A program made the translations under genes and the position numbers. Below are positions 20,024-31,992 of a stretch of DNA of 64,000 nt, in pieces. The notes beneath the pieces are model-generated. The model saw only the letters and a list, made by a program, of their open reading frames with translations. It did no database searches and was not told the origin of the DNA. Positions within the stretch are counted from its first letter, which is position 1, and each line of letters begins with the position of its first letter. Source of the stretch: Cinnamomum chago. Its lineage: Eukaryota; Streptophyta; Magnoliopsida; Laurales; Lauraceae. The stretch spans positions 64,755,501 through 64,819,500 of the forward strand of contig CP142455.1 of NCBI GenBank assembly GCA_038049695.1, written 5' to 3'.

Positions 20024-20432
20024 TCGCTAATCTCCCTTTCTCCCTCGATATATATATGATTGTGATTAACATTTAGAATAAGACAGTGGAGCAGTGCAAG
20101 TACCTAAAGGATCTTTTGTCTATCTGTTTTACCTTTCTTGATTGAGTTGGAAGGTCGTCTTCCATTTTATCACAAGAGAGTGGTGTAGATCCATCTGTGC
20201 ATTGCTTCTTTGTAATGAAATATGTTGTTCCTAACTTTCTGGCATGACATAATTGCTGCTCCTGTTTTATGTTTCATTTCCTAGTTAGGTGAGGAATTTA
20301 GGGGGCATTTGTGCCGCGCTGGTTTCAGCGGAAAAGCTCCCACGACAGGGCACCGGATTTTCCGGTATCTTGCATGATAAATCCGGTATCTTGCATGATG
20401 TGTTTGGTGCAGTGATGATTTGGCTAGGGAAT
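20024..20432. other. 3' flank of the 118-codon gene
   Basis: The likely 3' UTR extends to about 20230. A direct repeat 'tccggtatcttgcatgat' (twice, about 20366-20400) follows. No gene. Confidence 0.5.
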
Positions 20433-20590
20433 TAGGGGTGGACCTACATGATACAAATATGGGGCAGTCGCCCTAGGTCTAATCCAAAATGGCCTATGGT
20501 CCATGCCCCATTCTAAATTGTACTTTTGCCTGTTTGATGGAAATTGAAGACGGGGGTGGACCTACATGATACAAATTTTGCTTCATTTTC
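20433..20590 (+). repeat. hAT-like end sequences, two copies
   Basis: 'aggggtggacctacatgata' occurs at about 20434, and 'ggggtggacctacatgata' again at about 20553. The first copy continues 'atggggcagtcgccctagg', matching the left end of the element at 150 ('ctggggcagtcggccc'). They are end fragments of one family; no matching opposite end was seen. Confidence 0.55.
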
Positions 20591-20599
20591 AAGCGAGAG

Positions 20600-22843
20600 G
20601 ATGGGGAAATCCTGTGGGGGTGGTAGGAAAGTCGGATCTACGGCTGCCGCCAGCACCACCAAACGTACACTTAGGGCTTAAAAATCCATGGTGTGTGCAT
20701 TTTATGTGGATAACTTTTTTTTTTTTCGTAAATTGCATGAGATTTGTAATTGTTTGGGATTCCTAATGATGGGGAGATGCGAGGGGGAGCACCTACTTTA
20801 TGCGAAAAGGTCATGAGTCCAACCCCTCGTTCGTTAAAATCGTGGACTTTGCCTAAATTTTCATAAAGAAATTCTGCATGAACATTGGATTAGCACATTT
20901 CTTTGAAGAAGTTGTATGATTTTTCCACCAAAAGTGGTTTATATGGAAAGAGAATTCCATGGACTTCTGTTTCTGCAGATTTTTTTCCCCCATAACTTTC
21001 CCTCTATTGGAATCACTTTTCAGAAAGCCGTAGAAAACTGCATTGGTTTTTATGTTTTTCTAATAATAATGGAAAAACTTTCCATGCTGAAAGGCAGTTA
21101 TACAAATTGGCGACGGGCCCGGGTCTTCTTGTGCCTAGCTGAAGCTTGTCCGAGCCCAACCCTTTTACTCATGGGGCAAAATACTAAAAGCCCACGGGCA
21201 TGATGAGGCTCATTTCCAAAATTTAGAAACCCCTTCATGTTCAGTAGTTTGGGTCAATCCGGGTCTTAATTAACTTTTGAGCCAAAAAACTACCTGTGTC
21301 CAGCCTACAGGTCTGGAGCATAGCCCAAATCCAGTTCAACGTTGGTGGAGCTTCAATCATGCTTGGTCTGACCCAGCCCATGAGCACAACTACTCAAGTC
21401 AGCTGACTCTGGCCAGTTTATTTTCATCCCAAATTCTTCCAAAGGGCTCAAAAGTCAATGGAGTCTGGACGGGCCATAGATATTTCTATGGGTCATATAA
21501 CCGGTTCACCAATGCGTCCAAGCCAAAAACTGCAGCCAGTTTCTGCTGTTTCTGGGTTCAGGCTGATGTTCCTGACGTGATAACAAATGGGTAAGGTTTC
21601 TGTTGTGTCCTTTCTTGCTATTCCAATCCAACCCGACTATAATGGCACAATGACCCGGTGACTCAACCCGAACTCTATTAATTGTTTGGGACAACCGTCT
21701 TAATTTCTGATCCGGGCATCTGCTACCCTATCAATTGACCTTAAATTGGGTTTGAGCTTTTACATGTTACCTGCAGAGCTCAACCCGAACTCATCAAAAA
21801 AAAAAAAAAAGTCTCTTGGCATTGCCTAGCCCGTTTATGGGCAACCTAAGATTGCCCATTGGACAGAAAGGCTGGCGTCAACATCATGCTGATCAAGATA
21901 GTTATCTTATATCTTGGCTACCTTTGTGTGATCAAATTAAATCATGGAAAATTTTCACCTACAAGTATATTGCAAATGCGCTTATATGGTCCATCTTGTA
22001 GGGTCCATTTATATTAAGTAGGATAGATTGAAAGCTATCTTTACGCTTTACGGATAAGCACCATGCAAAAGAAAAATATCCCTATCAGATTAATGCAACC
22101 CTTGATTTAACAGCTTTAAATTCTAATGGTTTTATAATCATAGACTATTTTCAGATTCATTGTAACAGTGAATAAAGGCTGAATGAATATAAAATTGGGC
22201 ATGGTAACAGATCTTGGGTTGGGGGGTGGGGGAGGATGATAAGAGTGTGAAAGAAGCACGGAAAACTGGGGGGGTTATATGGAGAATTCCACTTCTATAT
22301 TAGCAATATACCAATTCATGGAATTTGCCTAGAAAGGAACCAATGGTCCTAACCAAGGCCCATTTTGCATTGCTACAAAAGGGGAGCGTTCCAACTCCCT
22401 AGAACAGAGTCTTGATTGAACGGCTTGGATTCAACATCAGGTAGAACTCTACTGTAACAAGATGACATCAAAGCCTATAGCTGTATTTTATATGGTTGCT
22501 CCTAACTCTCGTTCAATGATCCAGAAGAAGAAGAAGAGCTCGATTCAATGAAGTTGGCACCGACCATCTCCAAATTGAAACCATTGGTTCAAGTGCTACC
22601 CCTATGAACTATCCTAATCCGAAACAAGGATTTCTAGATAATTGGTTCATCCCTTCTTGATCGTCTTTCTTTACAACGGAGATAATGGATCATTAATGCT
22701 TACAATTCCTCATCTTCCTCGACCGTGACCATGTTAACGTGAAGGTGCATATATCACAGTGGACCATACTGGGACAATTTTTTGAGCTTGGTCCTGCCAT
22801 CACTGTTTTTTGAGCTGTTTGGACATTTAGACTCAGCCCGTTG
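20600..22843. other. Repeat-poor intergenic stretch
   Basis: No supported gene. A box B-like 'ggtcatgagtccaacccc' near 20810 may be an old SINE trace. A run of 15 A at about 21799-21813 after a stretch rich in 'aacccgaac' words may mark an old retroposon tail. Short ORFs (20916-21203, 21277-21594) show no known domain. Confidence 0.5.
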
Positions 22844-23195
22844 ATGCATGATGAGTGTTAAATATTGCATATTTTACCCCTCATTAGTCTGAGTTTTATC
22901 AACATCTCATATGCATATCAATTGCCTTACACAGAGATTTTATCATTCTATCACATTAACGGATTATCGGATTATCATTTATAAATCTGATTATTTGTAG
23001 CGCATTTATGTAATTTCTCTTGTGTAGGTGGACCTCGCAACTATCCCAACCTTCCGGCTAGTGTCCCAAGCCATCAAGAAGAGATTTCAATAAAGAAATT
23101 ACATGAAGAAATCTTAGGGAGTGTTGAAGAATTCCAAAATAAGAGGAGAAAACTTTATGGATAAAAGAAGTCATTTTCTAACACAAAGGATTGGT

Positions 23196-23276
23196 TGGTG
23201 TAGTGGTTGGAGCTTGGGTTGGTATGGAATAGGTTATGGGTTCAAATCCTAACAATTGCATATTATTATTTTTTTT
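23196..23276 (+). promoter_or_regulatory. tRNA-like Pol III box A / box B / T8 unit in the LTR
   Basis: Box A-like TGGTGTAGTGG (23196-23206) and box B-like GGTTCAAATCC (23239-23249) start 43 bases apart, as in tRNA genes. A run of eight T (23269-23276) follows as a possible terminator. The 3' LTR has the same unit at 31086-31166. It may be a captured SINE head. Activity is not shown. Confidence 0.6.
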
Positions 23277-23310
23277 CCATCCAACTCACCTCTCCATGTG
23301 AAAGGATATG

Positions 23311-23575
23311 AGCCAATCAAAAGCTTCCAAGTTGGAGGACCACATAAAGCAAAAGGCACATATGCTTTTGGAAGGAAAGTTTGTTGCAACCAATCAAATT
23401 GAAGCTATCCATGTGAAAAAAAAGAGCCAATGAAAAGCCTCCAAGTTGAATTCAAGCAATCCATGTGAAAGCAAATAAGCCAATCAAAAGCCTTCAAGTT
23501 ACAACTAATCAAATGGAAGCAATCCTTGTGAAATGAAATGAGCCAATCAAATGTCTTTAATGTTTCTATAAATTA
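23311..23575 (+). promoter_or_regulatory. CCAAT-box repeat and TATA region of the LTR
   Basis: Four degenerate units built on 'agccaatcaaaagcctccaa' start near 23311, 23424, 23478 and 23541, alternating with 'atccatgtgaaa'. A TATA-like 'ctataaatt' follows near 23567. The layout is that of an LTR U3 promoter. Confidence 0.55.
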
Positions 23576-24640
23576 GAATGTTTTTGTAGAGTGAGGGGGA
23601 TCTTTTGGCAAGTTAGTCTTCTTGCAATTTTATTTTTTACTCTTAGATTGTAATTAGGAGCTACTTTGTAACTAATCTAGAGAGAGTGTGTGTATTTGAA
23701 AATCATTAATGAAGATTTGGAGCTCTTTCTTGATGTTTAGTGGCTAAGGCTCTTGGATTAGGCTCTCCTTTTGAAGCTAAGTAATGTGATTAGTTCAATT
23801 ATATGCATGTTTTAGTTCAAATTCCTTACTTTTGCCTTCATTGATTAATAGATCTTAGATCTAATTGCACTAATCCCTCTCATTTTTCATGCTCTATCTC
23901 TACACTTGATGCTTGGATAATCTCAATTGATGCTTTGTAGTTGGATTAAGTTCTCTCACATAGCATGCTCTAAAGCCCTTATCTTTGATCTTTTGTAGCT
24001 TGATTTTGATGATTAATTGTTAGGGTAGTTAGGTTATGATTTAGAATCTTGGCCTTTTGTTTTCTTTACTTTGATCTTCATTGTTATATCATCCAACCCA
24101 ATTAGGCAAGAGATTGCTAATTGGATTGTAGATTTGGGAGTTGAATTAGAACATGCATTGGTTGAATTAAATTCATACTTAGTGGATTTTGGATTGCCTA
24201 ACCTCTTCTTTTTATTGTTGTTAACTTAAATCCTTGTTTTATTTGTTATTTTCACTTTTAGATTCTTACATCCACATTTCAAATCACTTGTTTTAAAACC
24301 CTACACATTTCACACCACATCTTCATATAAATCTTCCATTTCCACCACCATTCATCCATCCACTAGTTTAGTGTAGTTTGTTAGATTAGCTTAGATTTTG
24401 TTAATTTCATACCTTAGATTGTTAATTAGTTGTTTACATTGCATAGTTTATTAGTTTTAATTATTCGCTTCATTTGTCTATATTAGCTATATCTTAGTTC
24501 AATTCTACATTTATTGGATTCATTGCTTGTTCCATCCTCTCCTCGTGGGATTGATAATCCGGACTCTTTAGTCCTTTACTACTTGATGACACCGTAGTCT
24601 TGCGGTTAAGCGTTACACATCTAAGTGTCGATCAAGTTCT

Positions 24641-24657
24641 TGGCGCCGTTGCCGGGG
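24641..24657 (+). other. Primer-binding site, tRNA-Asp type
   Basis: TGGCGCCGTTGCCGGGG is complementary to the 3' end of plant tRNA-Asp, a hallmark of many Athila and Tat elements. It starts 6 bases after the LTR. Confidence 0.92.
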
Positions 24658-25722
24658 AAAGGCATTGGAAAGCTTTGAATTTCATAGAGTTGAACTAATT
24701 TTTAGCTTAGTGTACTTTTTATCTTTCCTTTATTTTCCTTGCGGATTCTACACATTATTTGTGTTTGTTTTGTAGGAAATTTCTCAATTAGAGTGAAGGA
24801 AAGTGGAAAAGCGCATTGGAGAACTTGAAGATTTTATTTGCTTCCTAGTTTAGAATTAGTTTAGACATTTATTTGCTTTCTTATTATCAAAGTTGTAATA
24901 ATTTTGGTTGCGGGTCGGCCCGTGACCCATTTACTTTACTTAACACACTTTACTTGCTTTAAGTAGTTAGTTGTTTAAGTAGTATTGTAATAAATTACTT
25001 GTAGGGAAGGAGGACGGTTGGACTATACCGTCGCGGCCCCTCACATTTGTACACGGAAATTGGTGTTCGTGGTGTGAGTCGACAACAATTGATTCCTCCC
25101 CCGAAATAAATCGGGAGGTTTGCATTTCCTAACCCCCGCGAATCCCTTGCAAGCGGGTTTACTTTGTTGGTTGCTCCTTGCTTTATAGTGTAATTTTTCC
25201 AAATACACTTGTAATTTGGTGCACTACTAGTAAAGGGCAAATTACCCCAACAAGATAAGGATTCGGATTTCATCACCGTTTTCTTTCCCTTAGGATTTCA
25301 TCTTAATTCTCACTTAGTTTAGAACCAATAAACCATAATAAAATTGAGTAGAAACGTGATCTTAGGTTACGAGCTCACTAGGGAAGACCATTGTGGTTGT
25401 GCCAATTGTGTGCCTTGGTGGAATTTCTGGTGCCTAAGCAAACCTTGTCCCTTGGCACCATCTTGCCAAATAGGGAGACAACTTTGTTGTTCGAGGAGTT
25501 GGTTTTTAAGAGGCGCCTTCGCCTAGAGCGTCGTGATCCCACCATCTACCTGGGGGTTAACTGGCTAGAATTTCCGTTTCATAGGTTCAGGTTGAAGGCC
25601 AGAGTGTCATCTTCACAGTTAGGAGCTGTCTAGAATTCTTTTAGGTAACCTTAGTTTAGATTAGCTTTTCATTTAGTTTTCACACTTTTTGTTGTGTTGC
25701 ATTCATTTCATTAAGTGGACCA
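24658..25722 (+). other. Untranslated leader of the Athila-like element
   Basis: About 1.06 kb between primer site and gag. ORFs here (such as 24995-25276 minus and 25344-25526) show no family. Long leaders are usual in Athila elements. Confidence 0.7.
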
Positions 25723-28700
25723 TTGCATTACTGGGTTAGTCGCAGTTGTATGCAAGTGTGGATACGTGATCAAGGCCGATTAGTGAGGATTGATTACCTT
25801 GCCTTACCCGCCCCACCCACAGTACCCACAATGGCTGCTCAAAACCCTCAGCAAAGGACCCTTAATGAACTATTTGCACCATTCTCATCCACTTCACCTA
25901 GCTGTATAGTTTTGCCAGAGAATAATGCAAACCAATTTGAGATTCGGCCCGCCACCATCAACATGTTACCAAAATTCCATGGATCCGAGTGTGAGCAGCC
26001 CTATATTCATGTGAACAAATTTCTGACCATCTGCCACACGTTTAAGAATCAAAATTTGAATAGTGAAGCTATGAAGCTTAGGTTGTTTCCCCTCTCACTA
26101 GAAGATCATGCAGCCGCTTGGCTGAATTCCTTGACTCCAAACTCCATTACCACCTGGGATGAGCTTGTGAAAAAGTTTATGTCCAAATTTTTTCCAGTAA
26201 GTAAAACTGAGCAGTTTAGGAGTGCCATCAGGAACTTTAAGGGACGACTCGAGGAAGAGTTTTCCGAAACCTGGGAGAGATTTCATGACCTATTGATCAA
26301 ATGCCCACATCATGGGATTGACAAAGGAGAGTTGATACATTTCTTTTATAGAGGTCTTACAAACCCCCAGCGTATCTTGATTGAATCAATGCATAAAGGA
26401 GAATTCATGAATCAAACTGCCGATCAAGCATACGAATTCCTTGTCAAGCTTGCAGAAAATTCACAAAATTGGAGCAGTAGTAGGAAAGACTTAGAGAGAG
26501 ATGAGATAGGGATCCAGAAGCCTAGAATGTACAACATCAAACAAGACCCTGAGTTGAAAAATGTGATGACCAATTTAGTTCAAGGAGTGGAAAATTTGAG
26601 CAAAAAGATAGGATCTATGTCTGTAATGTCATGCCAACCCACCCCTCAGCAACATGAGTCCACCTTGAGAAGTATGGGCGAACCGCATCATGTTTGTGTG
26701 TTATGGGATAGTTGTGAGCACATGGTTGAGAGTTGCCCTAGTCTACCATTTGCCAAGGCCGAGCAAGCCAATGCGCTGAATTCCTACGGAAACTTTCGGA
26801 AACCAACTGTTAACACTTTCAGTCAGACCTACCACCCAGACAATAGGTTTCACCCCAATTTCTCATACCGTCAAGCCGAGCCTATTCAGTCCCAAGGAGG
26901 TCAGCCCGGATTCCAACCGCAGTATCCTAGGCAGCAATACCAGCAACCTGCTCAAACTAGTCATCCCATAGTTCCTCATCCTCAGCAAGCCATACAGCAG
27001 AATCAGTTCCAACCACAGAACCAATGTAGGGCACTAGTCCCAGATCAGATGCCTAACTACTCTACACCAGCACAAGTCCCTCAGCAATCCTCTCATCTGG
27101 AGAACCTGTTGACCAAATTCATTCAAATCCAAGAGCAGACTAACCAGGCCCAGAACCAGTCCATTGCAAAACTAGAGGCCCAATTAGGTCAGCTCACCTT
27201 ACAGTTGTCCGAGATAGAAAAGGGCCAATTCCCGAGCCAAACCATTCCTAACCCAAAAGGGCAGCCCAATCAGCCCAGAGGCCAGTGTTCGGTAGAGAAT
27301 AATGAGCATGTGCAGGCGATCCATACATTGAGATCAGGAAAGATTGTTGACAATAGAGTTGAGATGCCTGAGGAGGATCAAAGAGAGAAGATTTTTTTAG
27401 GAAAACCAGAGAGTTCGAAGAAAGTTGTCGAACCCGAGAGAGAGAATGTGAAGAAAGATTTGAAAGAGAATGTAGAAAGAGAAAAAGTGAAAGAGAGAGG
27501 AGAATCTATACCAAGAGGAGACGCACAGAGAGAGCAGATTCAGAAGCCCATTGTAGTTGACCCATCATCCTCAGAAGGGGTACCTAGAGCACCACTCCCA
27601 CACCGATTAAAAGAGACTAGGAAGAAGGATCACTTTGAGGGAATCTTAGAAGTTTTCAAAAATGTCCAAATAAACATACCCCTCCTTGATGCCATAAAGC
27701 AAATTCCTTCCTACTCCAAGTTTTTGAAAGACTTGACCACTGTCAAGCGGAAAACATCAGTACCCAGAACCGTTGTGATGGCAGCCCAAGCATCAGGGTT
27801 GATCCAGCAGACCATTGCGCCCAAATACAAAGACCCTGGCTACCCTACCATTACCATTCAGATAGGAGACTCCGTCATGGAGAGGTGTCTCCTTGATCTT
27901 GGGGCAAGCGTGAATTTACTGCCATACTCCGTGTACACGCAGTTAGGCCTGGGAGAGCTGAAGAAGACTGATATTACCCTTTGTCTTGCTGATAGGTCAG
28001 TCAAGTATCCAAAAGGTGTGGTTGAAGATGTGATCCTAAAAGTTAAGGATTTTTATTTTCCAGTTGATTTTGTGGTTCTAGATACCGAACCAGTGGCAGC
28101 CCCCGACTGACATATTCCTGTCATTCTTGGTCGACCGTTCCTTGCAACATCAGATGCAGTGATTAGATGCAGGAATGGGGTTGTGACACTTAGTTTCGGG
28201 AACATGAAGTTGGAGTTAAATGTTTTTCGTAACGGACTCCAAACATCAGACCTAGATGATGATGAGGAAGTCAACATGATTGACACATTAGTTGATCAAA
28301 CAGTTCAACTATCATGTTACACAAATCTGCTGGAGGAATGTTTGGCTCACTTCAATGCCAACATAGATGTTGACAGGTCCATATGCGAAGTTAATGCATT
28401 ATTGGATTCAACCCAGCCGATGGATGTTGGCCAATGGAAGCAGAAAATTAAGCCTATCTTTAAATCCACCTCTGAATCTAAGGTCGAAAAAGAATCAGTT
28501 ATTGTTGAGCCACCCAAGTTAGAATTGGAACTATTACCCGAAAATTTTAAGTATGCCTACTTGGGGCCCTCTGCTAGTAACCCAGTAATTATTGCCTCAG
28601 ACCTTGAGGAAGAGCAGGAAAAGAAATTACTGGATGTGTTGAAAGACCATCAGAGTGCCCTAGGTTGGACCATCTCGGACATTAAAGGAATCAATCCATC

Positions 28701-28902
28701 TATAGGTATGCACCAGATTCATATGGAAGAAGGTGCAAAACCATCATGTGAACCTTCAATCCGATCCCATGGTGCAGTTGAACTTTTGAATCTCAGAGAT
28801 GGTAGCATATTTCAAGTAAACGGGCACAGATTAAAAGAGTATCTTGAGTTTGTGGATCTTGATAATGTTGCTGAGAAGGTCCTTCTTGTGGACCCAGGAT
28901 AG
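25723..28902 (+). pseudogene. Athila-type gag-protease, one TGA, fused to the integrase tail by deletion
   Basis: One reading frame of 1060 codons is interrupted only by TGA at 28108-28110. A start at 25723 is the longest; the ATG at 25831 (MAAQNPQQRTLNELF) is an alternative. Gag has LRLFPLSLEDHAAAWLNSLT then SITTWDELVKKFMSKFF at residues about 120-165, then a glutamine- and proline-rich linker. The protease has LLDLGASVNLLPYSVY, with Asp in DLGA as in other Athila proteases, and ILGRPFLAT just after the TGA. The pre-RT linker ends at PSCEPSIRS near 28765. There it joins directly to GAVELLNLRDGSIFQVNGHR, an integrase tail, so RT, RNase H and the integrase core were deleted in one step. Gag builds particles in the cytoplasm; here most of gag is intact. 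Confidence 0.9.
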
Positions 28903-30728
28903 ATTGGCCTCATACCATGTTAATTGCGTCTGGCTAAAGACGTTAAACTTAGCGCTTGTTGGGAGGCAACCCAATATACCCGTGTGTCGGCACCCTATGG
29001 TGAGAAATTCCAATTTATCCTCCTTTTTCTATTTTATTTCTGTTCTGCATAAACATTGGGGACAATGTTTAGGATAGGTTTAGGGGTGAGGCACTGCATT
29101 TCATGCATTGCATTTTGCATGTACATAAGTCTTGTTTTCCATTTATACCAAAAACCCTAAAAATTTTAAAAAATTCCAAAATCACTAAAAATCTGAAAAA
29201 ATTGTCCATGGATTTTAGCTTGAAGAGTCGTCATAGATACAAGTTCTAGAAACTTTTTACACATTTAGCCACATGAGTGTAGTCCAAGAGAAGAGCAAAT
29301 CACTTCTGAGATATCCGAAAGAATCATTAGTGGAGACTAGAACCCATTGAGCGATTGAGCCTATCTATATCCGTTTGGGTGAGGACTCTTCTGTGCTATT
29401 CCTGAGTAGAATGAAGAGCTACTCTTAGAGCTTCTTCGTTCAGCATTTCCGATCTCATAAGTGTTATTCCTTGTTCTAACCATAGAGGTGACATCAAAAT
29501 GCGAAAAAACCTTGACTTGTAGCTTATGATGCATTTTTCCGAACTTAGGGGAAGATGATAGGCATTCAAAAAAGAAACCATGGCCAAAACTTTGAATCCA
29601 CATTTTATATCCTTAGTAGCCTTCTTGAGCCTATCTTACAAGAAACCTTCCTTCATTGACCCAAGCCTCATCACCCACATATATATCATCCTTTTTGACC
29701 TATTGTTTTTTAGAAGGGTAATGATACATGATGAAAGGAAGGATTTGAGCATTAGCGTTGAAGACTTCACATGGGCTAAACAAAAAAAAAGATGTTCTAC
29801 AAAGGGATTTGAGAGTTGAAACCAAAAAAAAAAAAAAAAAAGAAGAAGAAAAAAAAAGGAGAGAAAAAAAATAAAAATAAAAATGAGAACCAAAGGAAAA
29901 GATATGAGAACCAAAGAAAATCAAGTACAAAAAAGAGATAGAGTGGAATAAAGAACACAAAGCAAAAGGAAGAAGTGAAGATAGTTGAAAACCTTCCTAT
30001 GAAGACTTGAAGACCCTTACCTTCTCAAAAAAAAAAAAAAAAAAAAACTTTAGCCATATTTAACCCTTATCCTACCTATTAAACCCTAACCCCATTACAA
30101 CCTATGAAAGACCTATCGGATCCTAACAAAGGTTAGGTGTTGAATGAGTGAGAAGTTGAGTGAGCATTTCCACCTTCTATTGGTTATATCTTGTTCTATG
30201 AGATCAATCCTTCTATACATAAACTCCGTTCTTCATCAATTATGTGAGTTCTTAACCTTGTTCATACTCATATACTGAGAGTTAGTCAGTAAAATTTGTG
30301 TGCTTCCATTGTTGAGAGTATGACTTGTAAGGCTGTAGTCAAGGCAAAATGTATTCCGAAGGGGATTAAGGTTGTGTGAGATTCGACTTGAAGATTGCAT
30401 GATTATTGGCTAAATACACACACATAAACAATTGGACTTAGGTATTGACTGTCATATCTTCAAGAGTTGGCTAGTATTCTTGCTAAAGACTGTTGGACAC
30501 CAAAAATATTTTCTTTTCAAAATAAAAAGAATTTTGTGGGATTTATTCACTGAAAACCCTCACGAGACAAAACTCGCCCACTAGGGGAAACCTAGGGGTT
30601 TAACGGCTTGTTGCACGAGCTAAGTGCAACCGCGATTCCTGCGAAAGTGAGTTAGGATCTTTATTGTGTTTTCTTGCATATTGTTTAGTTTTTCTTCATA
30701 GTTTTGCTCGGGATTAGCAAAATGTAGG
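28903..30728 (+). other. 3' untranslated region of the Athila-like element
   Basis: Non-coding and A-rich, with A runs at about 29824-29840 and 30029-30047. Small ORFs on both strands come from these low-complexity runs. No envelope-like ORF is visible. Confidence 0.7.
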
Positions 30729-30738
30729 TTTGGGGGTG
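30729..30738 (+). other. Polypurine tract of the Athila-like element
   Basis: 'ggtttgggggtg' runs directly into the 3' LTR start TGATGAG, the expected place for plus-strand priming. Confidence 0.8.
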
Positions 30739-31557
30739 TGATGAGTGTTAAATATTGCATATTTTACCCCTCATTAGTCTGAGTTTTATCAACATCTCAT
30801 ATGCATATCAATTGCCTTACACAGAGATTTTATCATTCTATCACATTAACGGATTATCGGATTATCATTTATAAATCTGATTATTTGTAGCGCATTTATG
30901 TAATTTCTCTTGTGTAGGTGGACCTCGCAACTATCCCAACCTTCCGGCTAGTGTCCCAAGCCATCAAGAAGAGATTTCAATAAAGAAATTACATGAAGAA
31001 ATCTTAGGGAGTGTTGAAGAATTCCAAAATAAGAGGAGAAAACTTTATGGATAAAAGAAGTCATTTTCTAACACAAAGGATTGGTTGGTGTAGTGGTTGG
31101 AGCTTGGGTTGGTATAGAATAGGTTATGGGTTCAAATCCTAACAATTGCATATTATTATTTTTTTTCCATCCAACTCACCTCTCCATGTGAAAGGATATG
31201 AGCCAATCAAAAGCTTCCAAGTTGGAGGACCACATAAAGCAAAAGGCACATATGCTTTTGGAAGGAAAGTTTGTTGCAACCAATCAAATTGAAGCTATCC
31301 ATGTGAAAAAAAAGAGCCAATGAAAAGCCTCCAAGTTGAATTCAAGCAATCCATGTGAAAGCAAATAAGCCAATCAAAAGCCTTCAAGTTACAACTAATC
31401 AAATGGAAGCAATCCTTGTGAAATGAAATGAGCCAATCAAATGTCTTTAATGTTTCTATAAATTAGAATGTTTTTGTAGAGTGAGGGGGATCTTTTGGCA
31501 AGTTAGTCTTCTTGCAATTTTATTTTTTACTCTTAGATTGTAATTAGGAGCTACTTT
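30739..31557 (+). repeat. 3' LTR of the Athila-like element, left half
   Basis: 819 bp matching 22849-23667 with one difference noted. It is cut by the CACTA element after 'gagctactt' with target TTT at 31555-31557. Confidence 0.95.
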
Positions 31558-31579
31558 CACTACTAGAAAACTGAGTATT

Positions 31580-31672
31580 GGCGCGTCAAAAACGCGGGCG
31601 GCCGCCTGAGGCGGTCGCAAAAGAGGCCATTAGCGACCGCCATAGGCGGCCGCAAGGCGGTCGCTAAAAGTT
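31580..31672. repeat. Left subterminal repeats of the CACTA element
   Basis: Repeated forms of GCGGTCGC, TTAGCGACCGCC and GGCGGCCGC. Such motifs are where CACTA TNPA proteins bind in known elements. Confidence 0.85.
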
Positions 31673-31784
31673 TTCACTTCACTACCTTCCCACTTCTGTT
31701 TTGCCTTTTTCCTTCTCCCGCTCTGCTCCCGCGCTCAACCCTTCCCAGCGATTTTTCCCTCACTCTCCTAGCGATTTTTTCCCT

Positions 31785-31788
<4 letters not shown>

Positions 31789-31842
<54 letters not shown>
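31789..31842. repeat. (CT)n microsatellite in a CT-rich leader
   Basis: About 26 CT units sit in a 200-bp pyrimidine-rich stretch (31690-31900), like the 5' leader of a plant gene. An intron-like donor 'ggaaag|gtcaga' follows near 31992. Confidence 0.9.
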
Positions 31843-31844
<2 letters not shown>

Positions 31845-31992
31845 CACTCTCTCCCCCTCCCTCCCTCTCCCTCTCCCTCTCCCTCTCGCTCTGCCCTCGC
31901 TCCCGCGCGCCGGAGCCGTTGCTGACGAGGTGCTGTAACAGCTCCCCTTCTCCGAAATCCTCTCCATTGAGAAGATCTCTCTGGGCGGAAAG

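Larger units (their letters stand above)
22849..24634 (+). repeat. 5' LTR of the Athila-like element
   Basis: 1786 bp, TG...CA ends. It contains a tRNA-like Pol III unit (23196-23276), repeated CCAAT boxes (23311-23551) and a TATA-like 'tctataaattag' near 23566. It is followed 6 bases later by the primer-binding site. Confidence 0.95.

Noticed and set aside
22500..22848. Gene at the left border of the Athila-like element
   Set aside because: Only short GAA-rich patches; no frame or splice pattern supported.
23196..23276. A functional tRNA gene
   Set aside because: Boxes fit, but acceptor and anticodon stems are not convincing; kept only as a Pol III-like unit.
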